Of a stretch of 42,209 nt of DNA, positions 17,335 through 25,500 are shown one piece after another. Each line of letters begins with the position of its first letter. The first letter of the stretch is position 1. The translations under genes and the position numbers were made by a program. The notes beneath the pieces were generated by a model, which had not been told where the DNA came from, searched no databases, and saw only the letters and a program-made list of their open reading frames with translations. Origin of the DNA: an uncultured Granulosicoccaceae bacterium (GTDB lineage Bacteria; Pseudomonadota; Gammaproteobacteria; Granulosicoccales; Granulosicoccaceae); assembly GCA_937922945.1 (NCBI GenBank), contig CAKZUP010000014.1, positions 1 to 42,209 of the forward strand, read 5' to 3'.

Positions 17335-18446
17335 GACATAGGCGCCTTATCTATCGCAGATAACAATGTATTCATGTCTTCATCTGTGCCTACAGATACC
17401 CTTATCCAATGTTCTAGTTTGTCTGAATTCCAGTATCGAACCAGAACACCTTGCTCGGATAAATAGTTAAATAGGCTTTGCGCATGATTTCCTGGAGGCG
17501 ACACAAAAAGAAAATTCGTTGCGCTTTCAAGAACCCGGAAACCGCGCGCCTTTAGTGCTTCGCTGGTTCTATTGCGTGTGGCGATGATCTGCTGCACCGA
17601 CTGTTGATAGTAGGCATCGTCGGCCAGTGAAGCGATACCCGCTCGTTGCGCGATCACATCACATGGATAGGAATTAAATGAATTTTTGACTCGTTCAAGC
17701 GCTTCGATTAAATTCGGATTAGCGTATGCCGAGCCTAGACGCATGCCCGCCAGAGAGCGAGATTTTGAAAAGGTTTGAGATACAACCAGGTTCGGGTATT
17801 GATTCACCAGCTGCACAACGCTTTGCCCCCCAAAGTCGACATAGGCCTCGTCAACCAACACCAGCGTATCTGGCACACGTTCCAGCAAAGCCTCAATCGC
17901 TTGCTTTGGTTGGGCTAAGGAGGTAGGCGCGTTGGGGTTAGGAAAAATGATACCGCCCCCATTATTGTCAAAGGCTGGCATGTCGATGGAGAAGTCTTCA
18001 CACATGGGTATTACGCGCTTGGGTATGTTCAGTAGGTCGCAATAGACCGGATAGAAACTATAGCTAAGCTCGGGAAACTGAAGTTCGGCGTCTTCGGTAA
18101 TTGCAGAGCCGTCAATGTTGGCGGATGATTTCTCTTTAGCCTTCTTCGTAAAGAAGGCCATAAATGCCAGCGCCAGAATTTCATCCGACCCATTACCAAC
18201 AAAAACGTTGGCCGCATCAATTGAATGGTATTGCGCCAGTGACTCCCTTAAGCCGATTGATGTGGGATCGGGATAGCGCCGCATTGCATGGCCATCCGTG
18301 GCCGCTATGGCCTGCAACACACGGGGTGATGGTGGATACGGGTTTTCATTGGTATTGAGCTTGACGACATTATCGCCTTGTCGCTGCTCACCGGGTACGT
18401 AAGGCGTTAGCCGCTCGGCCAGCTCACTCCAGAACTTGTTGGACAT
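17331..18446 (-). CDS. hisC: Histidinol-phosphate aminotransferase
   Basis: This 371-residue class I/II PLP aminotransferase makes histidinol phosphate from imidazole-acetol phosphate. It shows the HisC landmarks LNTNENPYPPSP (30-41), GNGSDEIL, FPNPNAPT (168-175), DEAYVDF (199-205) and the PLP lysine in TFSKSRSLAG (Lys228). Compared with usual HisC (about 350 residues) there is an insertion of about 16-20 residues at 101-120 (KKAKEKSSANIDG...), rich in Lys, Ser and Asp, where a tight PGD turn is normal. It follows iclR by 6 bases and overlaps the outer-membrane protein gene. No other his gene is near. Confidence 0.9.
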   Translation of the reverse strand: MSNKFWSELAERLTPYVPGEQRQGDNVVKLNTNENPYPPSPRVLQAIAATDGHAMRRYPDPTSIGLRESLAQYHSIDAANVFVGNGSDEILALAFMAFFTKKAKEKSSANIDGSAITEDAELQFPELSYSFYPVYCDLLNIPKRVIPMCEDFSIDMPAFDNNGGGIIFPNPNAPTSLAQPKQAIEALLERVPDTLVLVDEAYVDFGGQSVVQLVNQYPNLVVSQTFSKSRSLAGMRLGSAYANPNLIEALERVKNSFNSYPCDVIAQRAGIASLADDAYYQQSVQQIIATRNRTSEALKARGFRVLESATNFLFVSPPGNHAQSLFNYLSEQGVLVRYWNSDKLEHWIRVSVGTDEDMNTLLSAIDKAPMS

Positions 18447-18452
18447 ACTTAT

Positions 18453-19241
18453 TTAGTCAGCCAGTAGAGCCGAAAGCGCACCACTGGATTTACGAATCTG
18501 TGGCAAGAAATCGGTAACCGCCGCAAAAGGGATTCGCATACAGGGCGCATGAAAAGAAAGCGTTGCATAAAGTCTATTATCTGCATCGGTTATGGGCACC
18601 GCAAGCGCAACCATGCCCTCTATGTACTCTTCATTATCAAGCGCATACCCTCGCTCAGCAGTGACATCCAGTTCTTGCATTAACGATTGACTATCCATTT
18701 GTGTGTTAGAAGTATAAGGCACCAACTTCAATTGGCTGACAAGCGCTTCGCGTTTGGCCCGAGGCAGACTACTCAAATACATTTTACCACCCGCGGTAGC
18801 ACAAGCTGGTACACGTGAGCCAATTTGTAATTGCACCCGCACCGGCCAATGGGTTTCGGCTCGATCAAAATAAATCATTTCTGCGCCATCAGGAACTGCG
18901 ATGTTGCAGGTTTCGCCTATTTCATTCGACAACGCACCAAGAATCGCCCGACGTTGAGCCTGTAAAGGTGCGCAAGCCAATACTCCCATGGCAACCTTGT
19001 TAAGCCTTTGCCCGGGTTGCAATCCTCTCTGATTCATACGAGTTTGCAAATAGCCTTGCTCTTCGAGCACACCAACCAATCGGTGCAAGCTGGCTTTTGG
19101 AATATTGAGCGCAGACGCCAGATCGGTTGGTGAGAGCGGGCGCTCTGCGGCCGCCACCATTTCGAGAATATCGAGCACCCGGTGTATGGTTGAGCCTTTT
19201 ACCGGACGGTCCGGCAAAGTTGTTTGCGATTCTTTAGTCAT
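18453..19241 (-). CDS. IclR-family transcriptional regulator
   Basis: This 262-residue regulator has an N-terminal winged helix-turn-helix (about 15-75; LASALNIPKASLHRLVGVLEEQGYL is the recognition region) and a C-terminal IclR effector domain (about 85-255) with typical GETCNIAV, ATAGGKMYL and RGYALDNEE(Y)IEGMVALAVPI. IclR proteins bind small carboxylates or aromatics and control adjacent catabolic genes. It is divergent from the GMC oxidoreductase-pta pair across a 260-base gap holding an inverted repeat, so that pair is the likely target. hisC follows in the same direction 6 bases on. Confidence 0.92.
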   Translation of the reverse strand: MTKESQTTLPDRPVKGSTIHRVLDILEMVAAAERPLSPTDLASALNIPKASLHRLVGVLEEQGYLQTRMNQRGLQPGQRLNKVAMGVLACAPLQAQRRAILGALSNEIGETCNIAVPDGAEMIYFDRAETHWPVRVQLQIGSRVPACATAGGKMYLSSLPRAKREALVSQLKLVPYTSNTQMDSQSLMQELDVTAERGYALDNEEYIEGMVALAVPITDADNRLYATLSFHAPCMRIPFAAVTDFLPQIRKSSGALSALLAD

Positions 19242-19382
19242 GAGTACATGTTAGCGATCTCAAGCACTGCCTGCTGTGAGCCAGTGAGTAAGGGATACAC
19301 CAACTGGAAATACACTGTGATCGGGTAGTCAATTAGACAACCACTTCTTCGTTCCAAAAATGCATGATTTCCTATTCCCTTG

Positions 19383-19409
19383 CATATCGGTTCTAAAAGT
19401 ACCGATATG
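19383..19409. promoter_or_regulatory. Inverted repeat, candidate IclR-type operator
   Basis: CATATCGGT and ACCGATATG are perfect 9-base arms around 9 bases, in the region between iclR and the divergent oxidoreductase gene. AAAGTACC in it recurs at about 19450-19457. Such spaced palindromes are typical operators. Binding by the neighbouring IclR protein is inferred from position. Confidence 0.5.
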
Positions 19410-19501
19410 GGTGTTCATTTTCAAGCTTGGTGGGTACAATACCCCTAAAACGGGATTTAAAGTACCACTATAGAAATCCACGACGACCCCGGCGGAGATT
19501 G

Positions 19502-21091
19502 ATGATCGACAGTTTCGATTATGTAGTGATAGGCGCAGGCTCTGCGGGATGCGTTATGGCCAATCGGCTCTCGGCTGATGGCGTCACAAGCGTTGCGTTG
19601 CTGGAAGCCGGTGCCAGAGACTGGAATCCGTGGATCCATGTACCTGTTGGTTACTTCAAGACTATACACAATCCGGCAACCGACTGGTGCTATGAAACCG
19701 AGCCAGATCCCGGACTCAATGGGCGCAGCCTTAAATGGCCACGCGGCAAAGTACTCGGTGGCAGTAGCTCAATCAATGGTCTGCTATATGTTCGCGGCCA
19801 GCATCAGGATTATGATCGTTGGGCCGAGTTAGGCTGTTCTGGCTGGTCTTACGATGAGGTTTTGCCGTTTTTTAAAAAATCAGAGAATCAATCACGCGGC
19901 GAAAGCCAATACCATGGATCAGGTGGCCCGCTGCACGTCAGTGATATGAGCTTTCGTCGCGAGATATGCGATGACTTCATTAAAGGCGTTGCAGAACTCG
20001 GCACCCCGATTTCAGATGATAACAATGCCGCCGACCAGGAAGGCGTTGGTTACTTCCAACTAACCGCACATAACGGAAGGCGCTGCAGTTCGGCAGCTGC
20101 TTACCTGAAAACCGCCAAAGATCGTCCCAATTTAACCATTCTTACCCATGCTATGGCCGAACGCATTGGGTTTGAGAACGGGCGTGCACATACAGTACAA
20201 ATTAATCACAAGAACGTACCGCGTACGCTGAAAGCCAATCGCGAGATCATTCTTTGTGGCGGTGCCGTTAATTCCCCACAATTGTTGCAGCTATCAGGTA
20301 TTGGTCCAGGCCAATTGCTGCAAGATCATGGCATCGACGTTGTCGTTGATTCACCCGATGTGGGTTCAAACCTGCAAGACCATCTGCAAATTCGCACCGT
20401 GTATAAAACCACTCAGGCCAATACGCTGAACGATGAGCTATCTAACTCGTGGCAGAAAATGCGCGCAGGCATTACCTATCTGACAAAACGCAGCGGGCCT
20501 CTGAGCATGGCTGCGAGCCAGGTATACGCTTTTTGTCGCACCCGGCTGTCAAATAACCGACCCGACATTCAATACCACTTCCAACCACTGAGTGCCGACA
20601 GCCCCGGCGAAGGGTTACACCCTTTTTCTGCTATCACCGCATCAGTGTGTCAGCTGAGGCCCGAGAGCAGAGGGAGTATTACGATCAAATCGAACGATCC
20701 GAACGATCATCCGCGTATTACGCCCAACTACCTGTCCACTGAACTGGATTGCCAAACCGCTGTTGAGTCCATTCGCCACGCCAGGCAAGTTATGGCTACA
20801 AGCGCTATGCGCCAGCACATAAAAGAAGAATACGTGCCCGACCCCAGAGCACAAAGCGATGATGAATTGCTGAATCAGGCACGGGAGATTTCCAATACGA
20901 TTTATCACCCTGTGGGCACCTGCCGAATGGGAGCAGATTCGAAATCGGTATTGGACAACGAACTTCGAGTTCGAGGTGTGGCCGGATTACGAGTAGTCGA
21001 TGCCTCTGTTATGCCAGAAATTGTTTCGGGCAATACCAATGCACCCACCATTATGATTGCTGAGCGAGCATCAGATTTTATTTTGCGATGA
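19502..21091 (+). CDS. GMC-family FAD oxidoreductase (choline/isethionate dehydrogenase-like)
   Basis: This flavoprotein dehydrogenase has 529 residues when started at the ATG at 19502, which has GGAG close upstream; an in-frame TTG-type extension to 19427 adds basic, non-conserved sequence. It has the FAD-binding GAGSAG (11-16), GMC signature 1 GKVLGGSSSINGLLYVRG, a GAVNSPQLLQLSGIGP block and the C-terminal catalytic region with YHPVGTCRMG and NTNAPTIM (His and Asn). It oxidises an alcohol to an aldehyde, passing electrons to the respiratory chain. It overlaps pta by 4 bases and has an IclR regulator alongside, which recalls isethionate dehydrogenase gene groups. Choline-like or other alcohols remain possible. 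Confidence 0.88.
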   Translation: MIDSFDYVVIGAGSAGCVMANRLSADGVTSVALLEAGARDWNPWIHVPVGYFKTIHNPATDWCYETEPDPGLNGRSLKWPRGKVLGGSSSINGLLYVRGQHQDYDRWAELGCSGWSYDEVLPFFKKSENQSRGESQYHGSGGPLHVSDMSFRREICDDFIKGVAELGTPISDDNNAADQEGVGYFQLTAHNGRRCSSAAAYLKTAKDRPNLTILTHAMAERIGFENGRAHTVQINHKNVPRTLKANREIILCGGAVNSPQLLQLSGIGPGQLLQDHGIDVVVDSPDVGSNLQDHLQIRTVYKTTQANTLNDELSNSWQKMRAGITYLTKRSGPLSMAASQVYAFCRTRLSNNRPDIQYHFQPLSADSPGEGLHPFSAITASVCQLRPESRGSITIKSNDPNDHPRITPNYLSTELDCQTAVESIRHARQVMATSAMRQHIKEEYVPDPRAQSDDELLNQAREISNTIYHPVGTCRMGADSKSVLDNELRVRGVAGLRVVDASVMPEIVSGNTNAPTIMIAERASDFILR

Positions 21092-22080
21092 CTGCCTTTA
21101 ACCGAATACTTGAAAAAGCAGCGGCAAAGCCTAAGCGCATTGTGTTGCCTGAAGCAAGCGACGATCGAATTTTAAAAGCCGCAGCAGAGCTTGTCGAAAA
21201 AAAACTTGCCGCACCTATCCTTGTAGGCGATACGAAAACCATCCAGTCACAGGCAACAGAACTAGGCCTTTCATTAGAAGGATTGCAAATTACCGACCCC
21301 AACGTATCGCCAGAGCGACCAGCTCTTGTCTCCCAGTTGGTTGAAAAGCGTGCGCACCGCGGCATGGACGAGCAACAAGCACAACAAGCACTGACAGATC
21401 CATTCGTTTTTGCCTGCATGATGGTCAATGCAGGCGTTGCGGATGGCTGCGTTGCTGGTGCGATTACCCCCACCGCCAGTGTGGTACGTGGTGCTATGCA
21501 GCTGATACAGAAAAGTAAGAACACGGAACTGGTATCAAGCTTTTTTATCATGCGGATGCAGGATTGGCATCCAGTGAACGATGTCATGGTCATTGCCGAC
21601 TGCGCTCTGGTCATCGATCCTAATGCCAACGAGCTGGCAGGCATAGCGGCGAGCACGGGCGACAGCGCTATTCAGTTGCTCGATATCCAGCCTGAAGTTG
21701 GCATGCTCTCTTTCTCAACAGCCGGTAGCGCAAAACACAAACTTGTAGACAAAGTTCAAGTGGCAACGCAGCGTCTTAGAGTATTACGGCCCGACTGGCG
21801 AATCGTTGGAGAAGTTCAGCTGGACGCGGCGATAAACCCGGAAATATTAGCTAAAAAAGCCCCGGACCAAGCCCAGAACACGCCATGTAACACGCTTATA
21901 TTCCCCAATTTGGATGCAGGAAATATCGGCTACAAGCTCATCGAGCGCTTTGGTGGCGCCCAGGCAATCGGCCCTGTCCTGCAGGGGCTCAATAAACCGG
22001 TAAACGATCTTAGCAGAGGCTGCAACCAGAGCGACATTGTTAACCTGGCCGCAGTTACCGCCGCACAATGTTCTGAATAA
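21088..22080 (+). CDS. pta: Phosphate acetyltransferase, single-domain form
   Basis: This 330-residue PTA_PTB domain protein interconverts acetyl phosphate and acetyl-CoA. Typical parts are RIVLPEASDDRILKAA near the N-terminus, GVADGCVAGA, DCALVIDPNANELA, MLSFSTAGSAKH and the C-terminal FPNLDAGNIGYKL. It is the short form without the N-terminal DRTGG/CobB-like domains of E. coli Pta. The ATG overlaps the oxidoreductase stop (ATGA), so the two act in one pathway. With no ackA nearby, a likely job is converting acetyl phosphate made in catabolism (for example by sulfoacetaldehyde acetyltransferase) to acetyl-CoA; that enzyme is not in the window. Confidence 0.93.
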   Translation: MTAFNRILEKAAAKPKRIVLPEASDDRILKAAAELVEKKLAAPILVGDTKTIQSQATELGLSLEGLQITDPNVSPERPALVSQLVEKRAHRGMDEQQAQQALTDPFVFACMMVNAGVADGCVAGAITPTASVVRGAMQLIQKSKNTELVSSFFIMRMQDWHPVNDVMVIADCALVIDPNANELAGIAASTGDSAIQLLDIQPEVGMLSFSTAGSAKHKLVDKVQVATQRLRVLRPDWRIVGEVQLDAAINPEILAKKAPDQAQNTPCNTLIFPNLDAGNIGYKLIERFGGAQAIGPVLQGLNKPVNDLSRGCNQSDIVNLAAVTAAQCSE

Positions 22081-22182
22081 CCCTGACACCTCTCAAAAGA
22101 CCCTAAACCTCTGACATATTTAAACATTCTCGACTTCAAGCTCATAGTTGGCTTGCCGCTATTCAGTTAAGGCACCCCGCCT

Positions 22183-23352
22183 TTGGGGGCAGACTCACAA
22201 CTTGAGACGCATCGGAACGTGGATGTAGAAATCGCTGAAATCGGTACGATCAATCCTGCTCAGCTGGATGCATGGCTGCGCCTGTTTAATTCTGAACTCG
22301 ACAGCCGTTTTTATCATCACCCTGATTGGTATCGCTGTGTAGCAAGATTTCTATCAGGTGCAAAATTGCACCTGATATTTGTGAGCATCGAGGGCGAACT
22401 ACAGATGGTGCTTCCGTTGTGCGATTCAACTTCCCGTAATCGACTCAGCCACCCAGCACACGATCATTTGTCGCTTAACGACGTACTGATTCGATCAACG
22501 TTGAAAAATCAACCGGACAAGCTGGTCGATGCCATACATGGAGCTCTAAACCAACACGGCTCGCAATGGTGGGATTGGCAAATATCCAACGTGCCTCACA
22601 AGAGCTCCCTGATTCAATCGTTAGCGCAGACAGACAAGCGGCTGCTTCACAACGATACGCCGATGGCAATAAGCAGCTTATCCGCCAAAGGCGACCAACA
22701 CAATGGACGATGGTTTCTGAAACAGTCGCGGTACTCTGCAGGATTCAGCGGATTAAGTGAGGTTTGTCCACCGCAGGGGAAATTGCGCCGCAACCTTCGG
22801 CGATTGAAAAAACAACTCGAAGAACAAGGTGATGTAAGAATGGAAATGGTTACGAAGCCGGATGCGTTGCTGTCGGCTTATGAGCAATTTCTGTCTGTTG
22901 AAGCATCAGGCTGGAAAGGCACTGATCGCAACGCAACCGCGATTAAGACAGATCCGGCACTTAACGCATTTTATAAAGCCTTACTTACTCCCGCGTCAGC
23001 TGGAATGACACCACAGATAAACCTGCTTTGGATTGACGATAAATGTATTGCGGCGCAATTCGGCATTCTGACCAACGACTGCCTGAGTTTACTCAAAATT
23101 GGTTACAACGAAGAGTACGCCCGATTTTCACCAGGTTATTTGCTGCTCGAAGGCGTTCTTGCTCACTGCTGCGCAGAAAACGTAGACACACTCAGCCTGG
23201 TGACGTCACCTCCGTGGGCAGAACGTTGGCATCCAGACAAAGTACCTGTTTGGCATATTCATTACTACAACCAATCCTCCATGGGAATCGTCTTGCATCA
23301 GTTTACTCGTTTCAAGCAAGCCGCCAAAGCCCGAATGAAACAGGCTGCATGA
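22183..23352 (+). CDS. FemAB/BioF2-like GNAT acetyltransferase
   Basis: This 389-residue protein resembles the BioF2/CelD-like acyltransferases (Acetyltransf_6). The C-terminal half (about 195-335) has the LRRNLRRLKKQLEE helix, EASGWKG and a YLLLEG-type acceptor stretch. The N-terminal half opens with FYHHPDWYRC. The family transfers acyl or aminoacyl groups in polysaccharide or cell-wall assembly. The first possible start is a TTG at 22183, because an in-frame TAA lies at 22168-22170; AAGG is a modest ribosome binding site. A GTG at 22219 is the alternative. The next gene, a carbamoyltransferase, begins 6 bases after the stop. Confidence 0.7.
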   Translation: MGADSQLETHRNVDVEIAEIGTINPAQLDAWLRLFNSELDSRFYHHPDWYRCVARFLSGAKLHLIFVSIEGELQMVLPLCDSTSRNRLSHPAHDHLSLNDVLIRSTLKNQPDKLVDAIHGALNQHGSQWWDWQISNVPHKSSLIQSLAQTDKRLLHNDTPMAISSLSAKGDQHNGRWFLKQSRYSAGFSGLSEVCPPQGKLRRNLRRLKKQLEEQGDVRMEMVTKPDALLSAYEQFLSVEASGWKGTDRNATAIKTDPALNAFYKALLTPASAGMTPQINLLWIDDKCIAAQFGILTNDCLSLLKIGYNEEYARFSPGYLLLEGVLAHCCAENVDTLSLVTSPPWAERWHPDKVPVWHIHYYNQSSMGIVLHQFTRFKQAAKARMKQAA

Positions 23353-23358
23353 CACACT

Positions 23359-25044
23359 ATGATAGTTCTTGGCATTAATTACTATTTCCACGATTCATCA
23401 GCTGCACTGGTGATCGATGGCGAACTTATAGTCGCACTGGAAGAGGAACGCTTTACCCGCAATAAACACACGCGCGAATTTCCTGAAAATGCAATACGAG
23501 AATGTTTGCGCATTGGAGGCATTGAAGCAGATCAGATAGATCATGTCGCCGTCTCAATCAAGCCAACGCATTGTTGGCAGAAAAAAGTGGCCTATGCGCT
23601 TAAAAAACCTCACAAGGCCGCACCATTCGTAAAACACGAACTCATTAATGGTTTCTTCAAGCAACGAAGATTCAAAAAATGGGTTACAGATACCTTTAGC
23701 GCAAATAAGCGCCCTAAGATTGCTTTTATAGAACACCATTTATCCCATGCAGCCGGCACCTTTTTCGTATCCCCCTACGAAGATGCGGCCATCATGGCAA
23801 TTGATGGTTCTGGAGAATGGGCATGCGCATGGCTGGGCCATGGCAAGGGCAACAAAGTCACCTGTTTCAATGAATCACTCTTTCCTCACTCACTGGGCTC
23901 TGTGTATGAGTCGGTGACAGAGTTTTGCGGCTTCAAGCCGAACTACGACGAAGGCAAAACCATGGGCTTGGCCCCCTTGGGCGATGCCAGTAAATACATC
24001 GACGAGGCGCGAAAAGTTGTCAGCATTACTGATGCGGGTCAAATCGAAGTCGACCTGAGTTACTTCAGCTACCAATTTTGGGGTTATAAGCGCTGCGCAC
24101 AGAAATTTTACGATGTGTTTGGTGAGCCAAGGCCACTGAATGGAGAGTTCAAACAGCATCATCAGGATGTCGCTGCAGCGTTTCAACTATTGCTAGAAGA
24201 ATGCGCCTTAAAAATGGCGGCAGTACTGAAACGTAAAACACAAGCAACGCACCTGATTATTGCTGGCGGTGTAGCGCTGAACAGCGTTATGAACGGGCGG
24301 TTGCTGCGCGAAGCTGGCTTCGATGACGTTTATATCATGCCAGCCGCTGGCGATAACGGAACTTCCATAGGCGCAGCTTATACTTTGCTGCATCAAGAGT
24401 TGAATTTACCCCGTACCTTTGTCCATGATAATCCGTACGTCGGTAACGAATACTCCGATGAAGAGATAGAAACCGATCTCAAAAAGTTTAAGTTGAGCTA
24501 TAAACAATCTGATGATATTGCGACAGACACGGCCAAGCTACTTCAGGATGGAAAAATTGGAGGTTGGTATCAGGGTCGAATGGAAATCGGGCCACGAGCA
24601 CTGGGTTCCCGAAGTATCGTAGCTAACCCTGCGTTTCCAGATATGAAAGATAAAATAAATGCGGAGGTCAAGTTCCGCGAAGCCTACAGACCATTCGCAC
24701 CCTCTGCCACGGTAGAAGCAGCCAGGGAGTTTTTCGACATCGATGTTGAGGCGCCTTTCATGCTAAAAGTTTGTCAGGTGAAAAAAGAAAAGCAATCGAT
24801 CATGCCCGCTATCACACACGTAGATGGCAGCGCACGACTGCAGACAGTTAAATCTGAAACACACCCGCTTTACCATCGACTTATAAGCCAACTAGGTGAA
24901 CGCACCGGCGTACCTGTGGTGTTGAATACCAGTTTCAATATTCAGGGTGAGCCAGTTTGCGAATCCCCTAGAGATGCAATACGTTGCTTTTACTCTACGG
25001 GCCTCGACTTTCTGGCAATTGGTTCATTCCTGATAGAAAAATAA
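23359..25044 (+). CDS. NodU/TobZ-type carbamoyltransferase
   Basis: This 561-residue enzyme has an N-terminal ASKHA domain (GINYYFHDSSAALVIDG, EHHLSHAAGTF, AIDGSGEW) whose histidines bind the metal. The C-terminal Carbam_trans_C domain has GRMEIGPRALGSRSIVANP and VVLNTSFNIQGEPV. These enzymes make carbamoyl-adenylate from carbamoyl phosphate and ATP and move the carbamoyl group to a hydroxyl of a sugar or small molecule (NodU, TobZ, CmcH). Its length and motifs are complete. It starts 6 bases after the acetyltransferase gene and is followed within 25 bases by a membrane protein, so it belongs to one unit. The acceptor is unknown; an envelope or extracellular glycan is plausible from the neighbours. 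Confidence 0.88.
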   Translation: MIVLGINYYFHDSSAALVIDGELIVALEEERFTRNKHTREFPENAIRECLRIGGIEADQIDHVAVSIKPTHCWQKKVAYALKKPHKAAPFVKHELINGFFKQRRFKKWVTDTFSANKRPKIAFIEHHLSHAAGTFFVSPYEDAAIMAIDGSGEWACAWLGHGKGNKVTCFNESLFPHSLGSVYESVTEFCGFKPNYDEGKTMGLAPLGDASKYIDEARKVVSITDAGQIEVDLSYFSYQFWGYKRCAQKFYDVFGEPRPLNGEFKQHHQDVAAAFQLLLEECALKMAAVLKRKTQATHLIIAGGVALNSVMNGRLLREAGFDDVYIMPAAGDNGTSIGAAYTLLHQELNLPRTFVHDNPYVGNEYSDEEIETDLKKFKLSYKQSDDIATDTAKLLQDGKIGGWYQGRMEIGPRALGSRSIVANPAFPDMKDKINAEVKFREAYRPFAPSATVEAAREFFDIDVEAPFMLKVCQVKKEKQSIMPAITHVDGSARLQTVKSETHPLYHRLISQLGERTGVPVVLNTSFNIQGEPVCESPRDAIRCFYSTGLDFLAIGSFLIEK

Positions 25045-25068
25045 CGCTATAGGTACGGATAATTAAAC

Positions 25069-25500
25069 GTGAGAAGCATGCGTAAAAATTTATTGATCAG
25101 TTTGTTACTTGGAGTACTTATCGCTCTTGCGGCGTGGCCTGTTTACGTATTCGTTAACGTGGCCATAAACTATTTTAGCGGCGAAGCGTCCGTTATCGAC
25201 CTATGGGTACAAGAGCCCAAACGCAATCTGATACAAAGCTTTGTTGAAGGCTACAAAGCGAGCGCTATCATTGCTGTATGCCTTGGCGTTGTGGCAGCAG
25301 CAGACTATCTAATATTTGCCAGCAACAGGTTACTGGGTTATATCGCGGGTATTACAGTACCTGCATTTTGCATTGGCTTAGCCTTTATCTATCACGTAAA
25401 CCCAATACAGGTAATGCTTGGTTTTGCATTAACCGGCGTGCTCTTGTGGGTATTGTATAAGCTTGTTGATATTGGTTTTCGTCTCAGGAGAACCGCATAA
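25069..25500 (+). CDS. Small four-helix membrane protein, unknown
   Basis: This 143-residue (or 140 from the ATG at 25078) protein has four hydrophobic segments (about 8-34, 63-83, 87-108 and 112-132) and a basic C-terminus (FRLRRTA). I do not recognise the family. It sits between the carbamoyltransferase and the caspase-like peptidase and shares its final base with the latter's start (TAATG), so it is translated with it. In other carbamoyltransferase clusters small membrane proteins (SxtJ or DUF5989) occupy this spot, but the sequence does not let me equate them. Confidence 0.7.
   Translation: MRSMRKNLLISLLLGVLIALAAWPVYVFVNVAINYFSGEASVIDLWVQEPKRNLIQSFVEGYKASAIIAVCLGVVAAADYLIFASNRLLGYIAGITVPAFCIGLAFIYHVNPIQVMLGFALTGVLLWVLYKLVDIGFRLRRTA

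Noticed and set aside
19427..19501. Upstream extension of the first GMC oxidoreductase
   Set aside because: The added residues are basic and non-conserved, and the ATG at 19502 has a ribosome binding site and the normal family start.
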